DNA of 64,000 nucleotides from Lysobacterales bacterium (GCA_016182785.1 JACPFU010000003.1:186001-250000), one strand, 5' to 3'. Positions 17,095 to 26,448 are shown, numbered from the stretch's first letter. Numbers and translations: made by a program. Notes: generated by a model from the letters alone, not told the origin.

Positions 17095-18468
17095 ATGCGC
17101 CTGCTGCCCGGCATCGACAAGGAACCCGGCCGCAAGCCGCAACTGAGCTACGAGAGCGCGATCCTGCTTTCCGCGCTCGCGATCCTGCTGCCGCCGCTCG
17201 TGGTGGCGTTACTGCTGGTCGGGTGGTCGGGCGCGCGCGAGCACTGGTTGATGCTGCTGATTCCGGCAGTGCTGGTGTCGCTGCTGCTGGCGCTGCGGCT
17301 GCGCGCGCGCGTGGTGTTCCCGCTGTACACGCTGTCGAACCTGCTCGAAGCGTTGCGCGAAGGCGACTACTCGCTGCGCGGCTCGCGCGCGCGTCGCAAC
17401 GACGCGATCGGCGAGGTGATCTGGGAAGTCAATGCGCTGTCGCAGACGCTGCGCGAGCAGCGGCTGCGTGTCGAGGAGACGATGGCGCTGCTGTCGAAAG
17501 TGGTTGCCGAGATCGACATCGCGGTGTTCGCCTTCGACGTGCACCGCAACCTGCGCCTGATCAATCCCGCCGGTGCGCGTCTGCTGTGCCGGCACCCGCG
17601 CGAGGCCGAGGGCCGCAGCGCCGAGGAACTCGACCTCGCCGATTGCCTTGCGGTCGAAGGCGCGCAAACCTTGCGCCGCAGCTTTCCGGGTGGCGAAGGT
17701 CGCTTCGACGTGCGCCGCAGCACCTTCCGCGAAGGCGGCCTGCCGCATGAGCTGATCGTGGTCACCGACCTCAGCCGCGCACTGCGCGAAGAGGAACGCC
17801 AGGCCTGGCAGCGACTGATCCGAGTGCTCGGGCATGAACTCAACAATTCCCTGGCGCCGATCAAGTCCATGGCCGGCACCCTGCGCGCGATGACCGCGCG
17901 CGAGCCCCTGCCCGAGGACTGGCGCGACGACCTCGCCACCGGCCTTGGTCTGATCGAAGATCGTGCCGAGGCGCTGACGCGCTTCATGCTCGGCTACACC
18001 ACGCTGGCGCGACTGCCGCCGCCGGCCAAGCGCGACACCGACATCGGCGCGCTGCTGCAGCGGGTCGCGCAGTTGCAGCAGGGTATCCGCGTGCATTGCG
18101 ACTGCGATGCCGTGCGCGACGTCAGTGTCGGCATCGACCCCGACCAGATCGAACAGGCGCTGATCAACCTGCTCAAGAATGCCGCCGAAGCGATGCAGCA
18201 GCGCGGCGATGCGCAACTGGTCGCGAGGCTCGAACAGGACGGCTCCGGCAGCGGCGCCCGGTTCCTGGTCATCGAGATCATCGACAGCGGCCCCGGCCTC
18301 GCCGCCACCGACAACCTGTTCGTACCGTTCTTCACCACCAAACCTGGTGGCAGCGGCATCGGCCTCGTGCTCGCGCGCCAGATCGCCGAAGGCCACGGCG
18401 GCTCGCTCACCCTCGAAAACCGCCGTGATGCGAAGGGCTGTGTGGCGCGGTTGGTGGTGGGGGTTTGA
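17095..18468 (+). CDS. Membrane sensor histidine kinase (NtrY/AtoS-like)
   Basis: This 457-residue kinase has two closely spaced membrane helices (about 22-45 and 51-70) with almost no periplasmic loop. It probably senses a membrane or cytoplasmic signal rather than a periplasmic ligand. A HAMP-like linker (72-125), a PAS domain (about 132-225) and a HisKA helix with LGHELNNSLAPIK (phospho-acceptor H247) follow. The ATPase domain has the N box LINLLKNAAEAM, G1 DSGPGL and G2 GSGIGLVLA. It starts one base after the response regulator stop, so the two form a cognate pair. The LNNSLAPI version of the H box is typical of kinases that partner NtrC-type regulators. Confidence 0.93.
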   Translation: MRLLPGIDKEPGRKPQLSYESAILLSALAILLPPLVVALLLVGWSGAREHWLMLLIPAVLVSLLLALRLRARVVFPLYTLSNLLEALREGDYSLRGSRARRNDAIGEVIWEVNALSQTLREQRLRVEETMALLSKVVAEIDIAVFAFDVHRNLRLINPAGARLLCRHPREAEGRSAEELDLADCLAVEGAQTLRRSFPGGEGRFDVRRSTFREGGLPHELIVVTDLSRALREEERQAWQRLIRVLGHELNNSLAPIKSMAGTLRAMTAREPLPEDWRDDLATGLGLIEDRAEALTRFMLGYTTLARLPPPAKRDTDIGALLQRVAQLQQGIRVHCDCDAVRDVSVGIDPDQIEQALINLLKNAAEAMQQRGDAQLVARLEQDGSGSGARFLVIEIIDSGPGLAATDNLFVPFFTTKPGGSGIGLVLARQIAEGHGGSLTLENRRDAKGCVARLVVGV

Positions 18469-18507
18469 TTGGGGCGGGGATGTGGGGGTGGGGGTGTCGC
18501 AACCCCA

Positions 18508-18584
18508 ATCGCGCCGTTGCCGGCGCTCCTACAAACGGCCACGAAACCGCGCGCTGTTTGTAGGAGCGCCGGCAACGGCGCGAT
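18508..18584. repeat. REP palindrome, 29-bp perfect arms (left copy)
   Basis: Bases 18508-18536 and 18556-18584 are exact inverted copies separated by a 19-base loop. The arm runs from ATCGCGCCGTTGCC to CTCCTACAAAC. A second copy lies at 19344-19419 on the other side of the RAYT gene, the usual arrangement for a RAYT and its REP elements. It lies just after the kinase stop and may also act as a transcription stop. Confidence 0.88.
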
Positions 18585-18610
18585 AAACGCATCACACGTG
18601 CCGTTCGGCC

Positions 18611-18662
18611 GCAACGGCGCGATCAACCCGCCGCGACGCGCGATCAACCCGCCGCGACGCGC
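18611..18662. repeat. Short direct repeats (GCGATCAACCCGCCGCGACG)
   Basis: Two adjacent copies of a roughly 20-bp unit lie at about 18618-18661. A partial, related GGCGCGATC motif follows near 18672. The same GATCAACCCGCCGCGA core returns twice on the far side of the RAYT gene, at 19417-19434 and 19453-19470, so the unit is part of the REP island. No coding potential is seen here. Confidence 0.7.
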
Positions 18663-18771
18663 CATCATCACGGCGCGATCCACCCACCGCCACACGTCAT
18701 CCGAAATTTCGCATCCATCATTCCGCCATCGCCTGATGTCGGGCGCGGTCCGGGTCGGCGACATTGGCGGC

Positions 18772-19245
18772 ATGAACCCATGCTTCCAAAGGCGCGGCCA
18801 TGCGGCCTTGCGACGGGGTCGCTCCTCGATGAGCGGCTGGTGCTATCTGGTGACTACGGTGACCGCCGACCGGGAGCCGTGGTTCAGCGAGCCACAGGTG
18901 GCCGCCGCAGTCGCTGCACGGCATCGGGATGACGCGCTATTCCGAGATGCCGTGTTGCACGCTTGGGTGCTGATGCCGGACCACTGGCACGGGGTGATCC
19001 AGCTGGGTGACCACACGTCGCTGTCGTCACTGATGAACCGTTTCAAGACGAGCACCGGCATTGATGCCAACAGGGCCATGCGGCGTCGTGGCAGGCTCTG
19101 GGCGCGCGGCTTCCATGATCGCGCGCTGCGCGATGATTCCGAGCTGGATGCCGCGGTCGAATACGTCCGACGCAATCCGGAACGTGCGGGGTTGTGTGTC
19201 GATGGGGGCGCGTACCGATGGATGGGGACGGACGGTGACCGATGA
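18772..19245 (+). CDS. REP-associated tyrosine transposase (RAYT), Y1_Tnp/HUH family
   Basis: This 157-residue single-stranded-DNA transposase of the IS200-like RAYT group carries the HUH motif (MPDHWHG, metal-binding H71/H73) and a catalytic tyrosine in the context VEYVRRNPERAG (Y131). Both are characteristic of this family. The start is uncertain: 18772 retains the LRRGRSSMSGWCYLVTTVT segment that aligns with other RAYT N-termini, while 18736 and 18829 are possible. Flanking palindromes with perfect or near-perfect arms are its likely substrates. RAYTs are usually single-copy, vertically inherited genes that mobilise REP elements rather than themselves. The stop codon shares its last base with the first unit of a 33-bp tandem repeat. 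Confidence 0.88.
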   Translation: MNPCFQRRGHAALRRGRSSMSGWCYLVTTVTADREPWFSEPQVAAAVAARHRDDALFRDAVLHAWVLMPDHWHGVIQLGDHTSLSSLMNRFKTSTGIDANRAMRRRGRLWARGFHDRALRDDSELDAAVEYVRRNPERAGLCVDGGAYRWMGTDGDR

Positions 19246-19343
19246 TCGCGCGGTGGATGGGGTGGTATCGCATCCCAATCGCGCGGTGGATGGGGTGGTA
19301 TCGCATCCCAATCGCACGGTGGATGGGGTGGTATCGCATCCCA
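19245..19343. repeat. 33-bp tandem repeat, three units
   Basis: Three head-to-tail 33-bp units begin at 19245, 19278 and 19311 and differ at one position (GCGCGG versus GCACGG). A fourth begins at 19344 and grades into the right REP palindrome. Each unit ends with TATCGCATCCCA. The array starts at the last base of the RAYT stop codon. The units are contiguous with no spacers, so this is not a CRISPR array. Confidence 0.9.
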
Positions 19344-19419
19344 ATCGCGCCGTGGCCGGCGCTCCTACAGACGGCCCGAAACCGCGCGCTGTCTGTAGGA
19401 GCGCCGGCAACGGCGCGAT
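19344..19419. repeat. REP palindrome, 29-bp arms (right copy)
   Basis: Arms at 19344-19372 and 19391-19419 are inverted copies with one mismatch and an 18-base loop. Compared with the left copy at 18508, the arm tips changed on both strands (CAAAC/GTTTG to CAGAC/GTCTG), so pairing is preserved. It lies between the RAYT gene and the 3' end of ybaL, which is encoded on the opposite strand. Confidence 0.88.
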
Positions 19420-19454
19420 CAACCCGCCGCGACATTCCACGAACGGCGGCGCGA

Positions 19455-21146
19455 TCAACCCGCCGCGACACGGGCACGCATCTCCGCAACCACATGCTCG
19501 CCGATCGCGCGCGCAAGTTCCTGTTCGCCCATGAACACCTCGCCGACGCGTTCGGCGCGCAGCAGTTCGGCTTCGTCGTCGCTGTGTGTGCGCACCACGC
19601 ACAGGATCTTCGGGTTCAGCAGCTTGGCGACCTCGATCATCTTGCGTGCGTCGATGGCGTCGGGCAGTGCCACCACCATCATCGCGGCGCGCGCGACATG
19701 GGCCTGGATCAGCGTTGCGGGTTCGACCGCGTCGCCGCAGACCGCGGGCAGGCCTTGTGCGCGCAAGGCCTCGATGCGCTCGCGGTTTTGGTCGGCGACC
19801 ACGAACGGGATGCCTTCGACGCGCAAGCGCTCGGCGAGGCGGCGACCGACGCGGCCGAAGCCGACGATCACCACCTGTCCGGTCAGCAGGCGCTGGTCGG
19901 TGCTCATCGGCAGTTCGGCCAGCGGGTCGGCGCTCTGCTCCATGAAGCGCGCCAGTCGCGACTTCGAGCGCACCCAGTCCTGCAACGGGGCGATGCCGCG
20001 CAGCAACAGCGGGTTCAACGCGATGGTGATGAGTGCTCCGGCGACCACCAGTTGCCGCGCGCTTTCCGGCAGCAAGCCGGCGCTGATCGCAATGGCGCAC
20101 AGGATGAACGAGAACTCGCCGATCTGCGCATCGACCGCGCCGATGGTGAGTGCGGTGTTGAGCGGATAACCGAGCGCGCGCACGGTGATCGTCGCCACCG
20201 TCATTTTGCCGAACACGATCAATGCGACCACGACTGCGATGTGCAAGGGTTGCTCGACCAGCGTGGCCGGATCGAGCAGCATGCCGACCGAGACGAAGAA
20301 CAACACCGCGAAGGCGTCGCGCAGCGGCAGCGATTCCTCGGCGGCGCGGTGGCTCAGTTCCGACTCGCGCATCATCATGCCGGCGAAGAACGCGCCGAGC
20401 GCGAAGCTGACATCGAATAGCCGCGATGCACCGAACGCCACGCCGAGCGCGATCGCGATCACGCTCAGCGTGAACAGTTCGCGCGAGCCGGTGCCGCCGA
20501 TCATCCACAGCAGTCGCGGCAGCACACGCTTGCCGATCACCAGCATCGACAGCACGAACGCGACCAGCTTCAGCACGGTCCACGCCAGCGCCGGCCCCAG
20601 ACCCGCGCTGCTGCCTTCGCCGAAGATGGCGCCGAGGTGCGGCAGCAGCACCAGCGCCAGGATCATGACCACGTCCTCGACCACCAGCCAGCCGACCGCG
20701 ATGCGTCCGGTGTGGGTGTCGAGCAGATGCCGCGACTCGAGCGCGCGCAGCACCACCACCGTGCTCGCCACCGACAGCGACAGCCCGAACACGGCGGCGG
20801 AGAGCCAGGGGAAACCGAAGGCGTGGCCGGCAATGGTGGCGAGCGCGCCGGATACCGCGATCTGCACCAGTGCGCCGGGAATGGCGACGCGTTTCACTTC
20901 GAGCAGATCGTCGATCGAGAAGTGCAGGCCGACGCCGAACATCATCAGCATGATGCCGATCTCGGCCAGCTGCGAGGCGAGCTTGAGGTCGGCATCGAAC
21001 CCCGGCGTGGCCGGGCCGAGGATTACGCCGGCGAGCAGGTAGCCGATCATCGGCGGCATCCGCAGCCGCGCCGCGCCGAGCCCGAGCAGGGTCGCAAGGC
21101 CAAGGCTGGCAGCGATCGTCGTGATCAGGTTGAGGTCGTGCGGCAT
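19455..21146 (-). CDS. ybaL: Kef-type cation/proton antiporter with NAD-binding domain (YbaL-like)
   Basis: This 563-residue inner-membrane protein of the CPA2 family has an N-terminal Na+/H+ exchanger domain of about a dozen helices (residues 6-385). Its opening helices (MIGYLLAGVILGP) and antiporter core are typical. A C-terminal TrkA-N/RCK domain has the Rossmann motif GFGRVG (429-434). Length and domain order match E. coli YbaL (558 residues), and it lacks the extra C-terminal parts of KefB/KefC. The start at 21146 follows a strong CCAGGAGGG site; the frame upstream of it looks non-coding. The last codons and stop lie inside a copy of the GATCAACCCGCCGCGA repeat, so the repeat supplied the C-terminal end. 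Confidence 0.9.
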   Translation of the reverse strand: MPHDLNLITTIAASLGLATLLGLGAARLRMPPMIGYLLAGVILGPATPGFDADLKLASQLAEIGIMLMMFGVGLHFSIDDLLEVKRVAIPGALVQIAVSGALATIAGHAFGFPWLSAAVFGLSLSVASTVVVLRALESRHLLDTHTGRIAVGWLVVEDVVMILALVLLPHLGAIFGEGSSAGLGPALAWTVLKLVAFVLSMLVIGKRVLPRLLWMIGGTGSRELFTLSVIAIALGVAFGASRLFDVSFALGAFFAGMMMRESELSHRAAEESLPLRDAFAVLFFVSVGMLLDPATLVEQPLHIAVVVALIVFGKMTVATITVRALGYPLNTALTIGAVDAQIGEFSFILCAIAISAGLLPESARQLVVAGALITIALNPLLLRGIAPLQDWVRSKSRLARFMEQSADPLAELPMSTDQRLLTGQVVIVGFGRVGRRLAERLRVEGIPFVVADQNRERIEALRAQGLPAVCGDAVEPATLIQAHVARAAMMVVALPDAIDARKMIEVAKLLNPKILCVVRTHSDDEAELLRAERVGEVFMGEQELARAIGEHVVAEMRARVAAG

Positions 21147-21189
21147 CGGCCCTCCTGGCTCGGCCGGGGCAACGGTAGCGCACCCGCAA

Positions 21190-21297
21190 GCGCCAGTGGG
21201 AGCAGTTGGCCGTGATCGCGGCTTGGAAGCCGCTCCCACTGGCGCCCCTCAAGCGTTGTTCGGAGAAATCGTGGGAGCGGCTTCCAAGCCGCGATTC
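21190..21297. repeat. REP-type inverted repeats between tyrA and ybaL
   Basis: A 14-bp perfect stem (21190-21203 with 21232-21245) encloses the sequence GATCGCGGCTTGGAAGCCGC. An inverted copy of 21214-21239 lies at 21271-21296 (core GTGGGAGCGGCTTCCAAGCC). This core belongs to a different REP type from the one around the RAYT gene. The pair lies downstream of tyrA and upstream of ybaL and may form a transcript-end hairpin. Confidence 0.8.
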
Positions 21298-21312
21298 CGA
21301 ACTGGCTGCGAG

Positions 21313-22437
21313 TCACCCCGCCTTCGGCCCCTGCGCATCATGCATCTTGCGCAACAGTTCGGCGCTTTCGGCCAGCAGTCTTGGGGCCAGTTCGCCGAAG
21401 TAGCCTTGCACATCGCGGAAGCGTGCGATCAGCCCGTCGCGGTCATCGCTGCGCACCAGCGCCAGCAGTTCGTCGAGTGCGTGGCGGTATTCGGAGATCA
21501 GCTCGGGCAGGTGCTCGGCTTGCAGCATGATGTCGGTGTAGAGCATCGGGCTCTGCGCGAACAGGCGTCCGACCATCGCCAGTTCGAGCCGGTAGATCGG
21601 CGAACTCAGGCGCAGCAGTTGTTCCAGGTCCGCCGGTTGCCGGCTCAGGAACACGCCGTAGGCGATTGTGGTGAAGTGGCGCATCGCCTGGATCATCTGC
21701 ATCGCCTGGTCATGCGCGGCGGGCGATTCCTCGCGCAGCAATCCGCCCCAGGCTTCGAGCTGGCGCAGCAGCCAGTCGTAGCGTTGCGCATCGCGGCCCG
21801 GGCAGACGACGATGACCTGCTTGACCAGACTCCTCACGTCCGGGCCGAACATCGGGTGCAGGCCGACCACCGGCCCGGCATGCGCTTCGAGCATTGCCGC
21901 GAGCGGAATCTGCTTGACCGAGGTGATGTCGCAGAGCACGCAGTCGGGCGGGAGTTTCGGCAACGCGGCGATCACCTGCGCAGTGCGGTCGATCGGCACC
22001 GAGACCACCACCAGCCCGGCATCGGTGACCGCCGCCGCAAGTTCGTCGAGGTTGTCGACGTCGATCACGCGCACGACGTAACCGGCGCGCTCGAACAGAC
22101 TCGCCATCAGCCGGCCCATGGCGCCGCGACCGCCGATGATCACCACCGGTGTGCGCACATCGCCCACCGCCGGTAACGAGGTTTCCTGCGAGCTGTACGA
22201 GCCGCGCATGACCCGGCGCAGCACGTCCTCGACCAGGTCCGGATCGGCGCCGGCGGCGCGCGCCTGTTCGCGACGCGCGCCGAGCAGTTCGGACTCGCGC
22301 TCGGGCACGTACAGCGCGAGCCCGCGTTCGCGCTTGAAGGCGCCGATCGCGGCCGTGACACGGCTGCGCGCGACCAGCAGCTCGACCAGTTGCTGGTCGA
22401 TCGAGTCGATCTGTTGGCGGAGTTCGTCGATGCTCAT
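21313..22437 (-). CDS. tyrA: Bifunctional chorismate mutase / prephenate dehydrogenase
   Basis: This 374-residue T-protein makes 4-hydroxyphenylpyruvate for tyrosine synthesis. Residues 1-90 form an AroQ-type chorismate mutase domain (IDSIDQQLVELLVARSRV start, catalytic Arg/Lys/Glu-rich helices). From about 97 the prephenate dehydrogenase domain begins with the NAD-binding GGRGAMGRL. Conserved HPMFGPD follows near residue 193, and the helical C-terminal half ends the protein. Length matches E. coli TyrA (373). It starts 26 bp after the mutS stop on the same strand, so the two may share a transcript. Confidence 0.95.
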   Translation of the reverse strand: MSIDELRQQIDSIDQQLVELLVARSRVTAAIGAFKRERGLALYVPERESELLGARREQARAAGADPDLVEDVLRRVMRGSYSSQETSLPAVGDVRTPVVIIGGRGAMGRLMASLFERAGYVVRVIDVDNLDELAAAVTDAGLVVVSVPIDRTAQVIAALPKLPPDCVLCDITSVKQIPLAAMLEAHAGPVVGLHPMFGPDVRSLVKQVIVVCPGRDAQRYDWLLRQLEAWGGLLREESPAAHDQAMQMIQAMRHFTTIAYGVFLSRQPADLEQLLRLSSPIYRLELAMVGRLFAQSPMLYTDIMLQAEHLPELISEYRHALDELLALVRSDDRDGLIARFRDVQGYFGELAPRLLAESAELLRKMHDAQGPKAG

Positions 22438-22463
22438 GGCGGGTTCCGGGAATCGGCGCGGGG

Positions 22464-25028
22464 TCAGTGCACGAGGGACTTCAATCGATACAGCGCTTCG
22501 AGCGCATCGCGCGGGCTCATCGTGTCCGGATCGAGCGCGCGCAACGCGTCGAGCGCCGGCGGCGTCGTATCGAACAAACCGAACTGCCGCGGTTGCTCGG
22601 CGGTGACGGCGGGCGCGGGCCGCTCCGGCGGACGCGCTTCCAGTGCCAGCAGGCGCGCACGCGCGGCATTGATCACCGGCTTCGGCACGCCCGCGAGTGC
22701 CGCGACCTGCAGGCCGAAGCTGCGATTGGCCGGGCCGTCCTTCACCGCGTGCAGGAACACCAGCGCATCGCCGTGCTCGACCGCATCCAGATGCACGTTG
22801 GCGACGCCGTCGATCTCGCCGGCGAGCGCGGTCAACTCGAAGTAGTGGGTCGCGAACAGGGTGTAGGCACGGTTGGTGCTGGCCAGGTGTACGGCGCAGG
22901 CGAATGCGAGCGCGAGGCCGTCGTATGTGCTGGTGCCGCGCCCGACTTCGTCCATCAGCACCAGGCTGTGTTCGGTCGCGTTGTGCAGGATGTTCGCGGT
23001 CTCGCTCATCTCGACCATGAAGGTCGATTGCCCGGCGGCGAGGTCGTCACCGGCACCGATGCGGGTGAAGATGCGGTCGATCGGTCCGATGCGCGCCGCA
23101 TCGGCTGGCACGAAGCTGCCGATATGCGCGAGCAGCACGATCAATGCGGCCTGGCGCATGTAGGTACTCTTGCCGCCCATGTTCGGTCCGGTGATGACCA
23201 GCATGCGTCGCGACGGATCGAGTTGCAGTCCGTTCGGCTCGAACGGGTCAGTGCGCACCGCTTCGACCACCGGATGACGGCCGCGGCTGATCTCGATGCC
23301 GGGTGCGTCGACCAGTTCCGGCATCGCCCAGTTCAGCGCGTGCGCACGTTCGGCGAGCGCCGCCAGCACATCGACTTCGCTGAACGCGGCCGCGGCGTCG
23401 CGCAGGGCTTCCAGGCGCGTGTTCAGTGCATCGAGAATCTGTTCGTACAGCGCTTTCTCGCGCATCAGCGCGCGTTCCTTGGCGGAAAGCACCTTGTCCT
23501 CGAACTGCTTCAGTTCCTCGGTGATGTAGCGCTCGGCGCCCTTGATCGTCTGTCGCCGCGTGTAATGCGTCGGCGCGCGCTCGGCGTGCGCGTGGCTGAT
23601 CTCGATGTAGTAGCCGTGCACGCGGTTGTAGCCGACCTTCAGCGTCGCGATGCCGCTGGCGGCGCGTTCGCGTGCTTCGAGATCGATCAGGAACTGGTCG
23701 GCGTTGGTGGACAGGGTGCGCAGTTCGTCGAGTTCGGCATCGAAGCCATCGCGCAGTACGCCGCCGTCGCGCAGCAGCACCGGTGGCTGTTCGAGGATGG
23801 AACGGGCGAGCAGGTCAGCGCTGTCGTCATGGCGGCCGAGTTGTGCGCCGAGTGCATGCAGGTGCGGGCTGTCGATCGCCACCAATCGCTGCTGCAGGTC
23901 GGGTGCCAGGCGCAGCGCGTCGCGCAGCGTCGACAGGTCGCGCGGCCGCGCCGAGCGCAACGCGATGCGGGTGAGGATGCGTTCGATGTCGCCGATGCCG
24001 CGCAACAGTTCGCGCAGCGACGATAGCTGGCCGGATTCGATCAGCGCCGCGATCGCCTGGTGCCGCAGTTGCAGCACATGGCGGGTGCGCAGCGGACGAT
24101 GCAGCCAGCGCCGCAACAGGCGTCCGCCCATCGGCGTGACCGTGCTGTCGATCACCGAAAACAGCGTCGCGCCGCTGCGGCCGCTGGTCTGCGCATCGAG
24201 TTCGAGATTGCGCCGGGTGGCGGCATCCATCGCGATGGTGTCGTCGCTGGATTCGACCGCGAGCCGGGTCAGGTGCGGCAGCGCCGAGCGCTGGGTGTCC
24301 TTCAGGTACGCGAGCAGTGCGCCGGCGGCGCCGACCGCAAGTTTCAGCTCCGCGCAACCGAATCCGCGCAGGTCGCGGGTGCCGAAGAATTCGCAGAGCG
24401 CGCGCTCGGCGCTGTCGTGTTCGTAATGCCAGGGCGGGCGCCGGCGCGCGCCGGTCACCGCGACCACGGCTTCGGGCCAGCGCACGTTTTCATCGAGCAG
24501 GATCTCGGCCGGTGCCAGGCGCGCGAGTTCGGCGAGCAGGGCTGCCTCTCCAATGATCTCGCCGAGGGTGAAGCGACCGCCGGCGACATCGACGCAGGCC
24601 AAACCTGCGCGATCACCGGCGCGGGTCAGCGACACCAGCAGATTGTCGCGACGTTCTTCGAGCAGGGCCTCGTCGGTCAGCGTGCCCGGCGTGATCACGC
24701 GCACGACCTTGCGTTCGACCAGGCCCTTGGCGAGCGCCGGATCGCCGATCTGCTCGCAGATCGCCGCCGACTCGCCGAGCTTGACCAGTTTGGCGAGATA
24801 ACCCTCGACCGCGTGATAGGGCACGCCCGCCATCGGGATCGGCTGCCCGGCCGACTGGCCACGCTGGGTCAGGGTGACATCAAGCAATCGCGCCGCCTTG
24901 CGTGCGTCGTCGTAGAACAACTCGTAGAAGTCGCCCATGCGGAAGAACACCAGCGTGTCCGGGAATTCCGCCTTGGCGCGGAAGAACTGGCGCATCAACG
25001 GAGTGTGCTGGGAGTAATCGTCGGACAC
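22464..25028 (-). CDS. mutS: DNA mismatch repair protein MutS
   Basis: This 854-residue mismatch-recognition ATPase has the Phe-X-Glu mismatch-reading motif ([11 protein letters not shown]) near residue 38. Connector, lever and clamp domains follow. The ATPase has Walker [10 protein letters not shown] near residue 612 and Walker B/D-loop [16 protein letters not shown]. The start is taken as the GTG at 25028, because the first residues ([14 protein letters not shown]) align with the usual MutS N-terminus and total length equals the family norm (E. coli 853). The open frame upstream of the GTG runs antisense through dsbC and pncC. It is divergent from dsbC with a 147-bp gap. Confidence 0.95.
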   Translation of the reverse strand: MSDDYSQHTPLMRQFFRAKAEFPDTLVFFRMGDFYELFYDDARKAARLLDVTLTQRGQSAGQPIPMAGVPYHAVEGYLAKLVKLGESAAICEQIGDPALAKGLVERKVVRVITPGTLTDEALLEERRDNLLVSLTRAGDRAGLACVDVAGGRFTLGEIIGEAALLAELARLAPAEILLDENVRWPEAVVAVTGARRRPPWHYEHDSAERALCEFFGTRDLRGFGCAELKLAVGAAGALLAYLKDTQRSALPHLTRLAVESSDDTIAMDAATRRNLELDAQTSGRSGATLFSVIDSTVTPMGGRLLRRWLHRPLRTRHVLQLRHQAIAALIESGQLSSLRELLRGIGDIERILTRIALRSARPRDLSTLRDALRLAPDLQQRLVAIDSPHLHALGAQLGRHDDSADLLARSILEQPPVLLRDGGVLRDGFDAELDELRTLSTNADQFLIDLEARERAASGIATLKVGYNRVHGYYIEISHAHAERAPTHYTRRQTIKGAERYITEELKQFEDKVLSAKERALMREKALYEQILDALNTRLEALRDAAAAFSEVDVLAALAERAHALNWAMPELVDAPGIEISRGRHPVVEAVRTDPFEPNGLQLDPSRRMLVITGPNMGGKSTYMRQAALIVLLAHIGSFVPADAARIGPIDRIFTRIGAGDDLAAGQSTFMVEMSETANILHNATEHSLVLMDEVGRGTSTYDGLALAFACAVHLASTNRAYTLFATHYFELTALAGEIDGVANVHLDAVEHGDALVFLHAVKDGPANRSFGLQVAALAGVPKPVINAARARLLALEARPPERPAPAVTAEQPRQFGLFDTTPPALDALRALDPDTMSPRDALEALYRLKSLVH

Positions 25029-25175
25029 GGTAGACGCGGTCGGGGAACAGGGCCGCGCAGTGTAGCGGCGGTGGGGCGGGCGCATCGACCTGGGGGCAGT
25101 GGCGAGCGCGGAACTTGTGCGCGCGCGCCGAGTCGCAGGCTGGCCTCGATCGGAAGGCGATGCACGGAGTGGATC

Positions 25176-25904
25176 ATGAAGCAGTGGCAGGTGCTGGCAT
25201 TGGCGCTGGTGGCGGGAGCCGCGCAGGCGGATGAGGCGGCGGTACGCGCCGCGGTGCAGCGGCTGCTGCCGAATGCGGCGATCGAGTCGGTGCAGCCGGC
25301 GGCGATGGCGGACGTGTTCGAGGTGGTGGCCAATGGCGAGGTGGTCTATGTCAGCGCCGATGGCGAGCATCTGCTGCAAGGGCGGCTGTACGACGCGCGT
25401 CAGCGCACCGACCTGACCGCGAGCACCGAGAACGGGCTGCGCCGCGCTGCGCTCTCGAAGGTGGGCGAGGAGAAACGTATCCGCTTCGCTGCCGCCGACG
25501 AGAAGCACCGCATCACCATCTTCACCGACGTCGACTGCGGCTACTGCCGCAAGCTGCACAAGGAGATGTCGGCGATCAATGCTGCTGGCATCACTGTCGA
25601 TTACCTGATGTTTCCGCGCGCCGGGCAGCCTTCTGCGTCGTTCGACAAGGCCGCGTTCGTCTGGTGCGCGGCGGATCGACAGGAAGCGCTGACTGCGAGC
25701 ATGCTCAGTGGCGAACTCGATGCCGCGAAGCGCCGCTCCTGTGCCCATCCGATCACCGACACGATGAAGCTCGGGCAGCGTCTGGCCCGGCTCGGCACGC
25801 CGACCATCATCGCCAGCGATGGCGCCGTGCTCGGCGGCTACTTGGAACCCGCGCAGTTGGTGCAGCGGCTGGCGTCGGTGAAGGAGGCGCCGGCGCAGCC
25901 GTGA
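25176..25904 (+). CDS. dsbC: Periplasmic thiol:disulfide isomerase DsbC
   Basis: This 242-residue DsbC/DsbG-family isomerase reshuffles wrong disulfide bonds in periplasmic proteins. It has a signal peptide ([18 protein letters not shown], cleavage near 18), a short N-terminal dimerisation domain (about 20-80) and a thioredoxin domain. The active site is CGYC (121-124) in [13 protein letters not shown], the cis-Pro loop is GTPTII, and a second pair of cysteines is present. Length fits E. coli DsbC (236). It starts 147 bp from mutS on the opposite strand and ends 31 bp before pncC. Confidence 0.92.
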   Translation: MKQWQVLALALVAGAAQADEAAVRAAVQRLLPNAAIESVQPAAMADVFEVVANGEVVYVSADGEHLLQGRLYDARQRTDLTASTENGLRRAALSKVGEEKRIRFAAADEKHRITIFTDVDCGYCRKLHKEMSAINAAGITVDYLMFPRAGQPSASFDKAAFVWCAADRQEALTASMLSGELDAAKRRSCAHPITDTMKLGQRLARLGTPTIIASDGAVLGGYLEPAQLVQRLASVKEAPAQP

Positions 25905-25935
25905 TCGACAGCGTCGTGGCTGGCATACTTCGCCG

Positions 25936-26448
25936 ATGAAGCCCGATGCCGAACTTGCCGATGACGAATTGCATGCGCGTGCCGCCGAGTTCGGTGCGCG
26001 CCTGCTCGAAGCGCGCCTGAAACTCGCCACCGCCGAGTCCTGCACCGGCGGCTGGGTGGCCAAGGTCGTGACCGAAGTGCCGGGCAGTTCCGCCTGGTTC
26101 GACTGCGCCTTCGTCGCCTACAGCTACGACGCCAAGGAAGCCATGCTCGGCGTGCCGCGGCAGACGCTGGAACAGCACGGCGCAGTCAGCAGCGAGACCG
26201 TGGTCGAGATGGTGCGCGGCGCGCTCTCGCGCTCGCGCGCCGACATGGCCGTCGCCATCACCGGCATCGCCGGACCCACCGGTGGCACCCGCGACAAACC
26301 CGTCGGCACCGTTTGGATCGCCTGGGGCTTCGGCCACCACCCACCCGCCGCGCAGGTGTTCCACTTCAACGGCGACCGCGACGCCATCCGCCGCGCCACC
26401 GTCGCTGCGGCATTCGAAGGCCTGGAGCGGTTGCTGGCGGGAAGGTGA
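25936..26448 (+). CDS. pncC: Nicotinamide-nucleotide amidohydrolase (CinA C-terminal family)
   Basis: This 170-residue protein is the stand-alone CinA C-terminal domain, which deamidates NMN to nicotinate mononucleotide in pyridine-nucleotide recycling. Family hallmarks are [14 protein letters not shown] near residue 30 (the Ser-Cys-Thr-Gly-Gly active-site loop), a conserved Tyr in [14 protein letters not shown], and [12 protein letters not shown] near 110. It lacks the N-terminal MoCF-like domain of full CinA. As in E. coli, it lies directly upstream of recA. The ATG at 25936 gives a protein of the usual PncC length. Confidence 0.9.
   Translation: MKPDAELADDELHARAAEFGARLLEARLKLATAESCTGGWVAKVVTEVPGSSAWFDCAFVAYSYDAKEAMLGVPRQTLEQHGAVSSETVVEMVRGALSRSRADMAVAITGIAGPTGGTRDKPVGTVWIAWGFGHHPPAAQVFHFNGDRDAIRRATVAAAFEGLERLLAGR

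Noticed and set aside
19245-19346. Possible CRISPR array
   Set aside because: The 33-bp units are contiguous with no unique spacers, and no cas genes are present.
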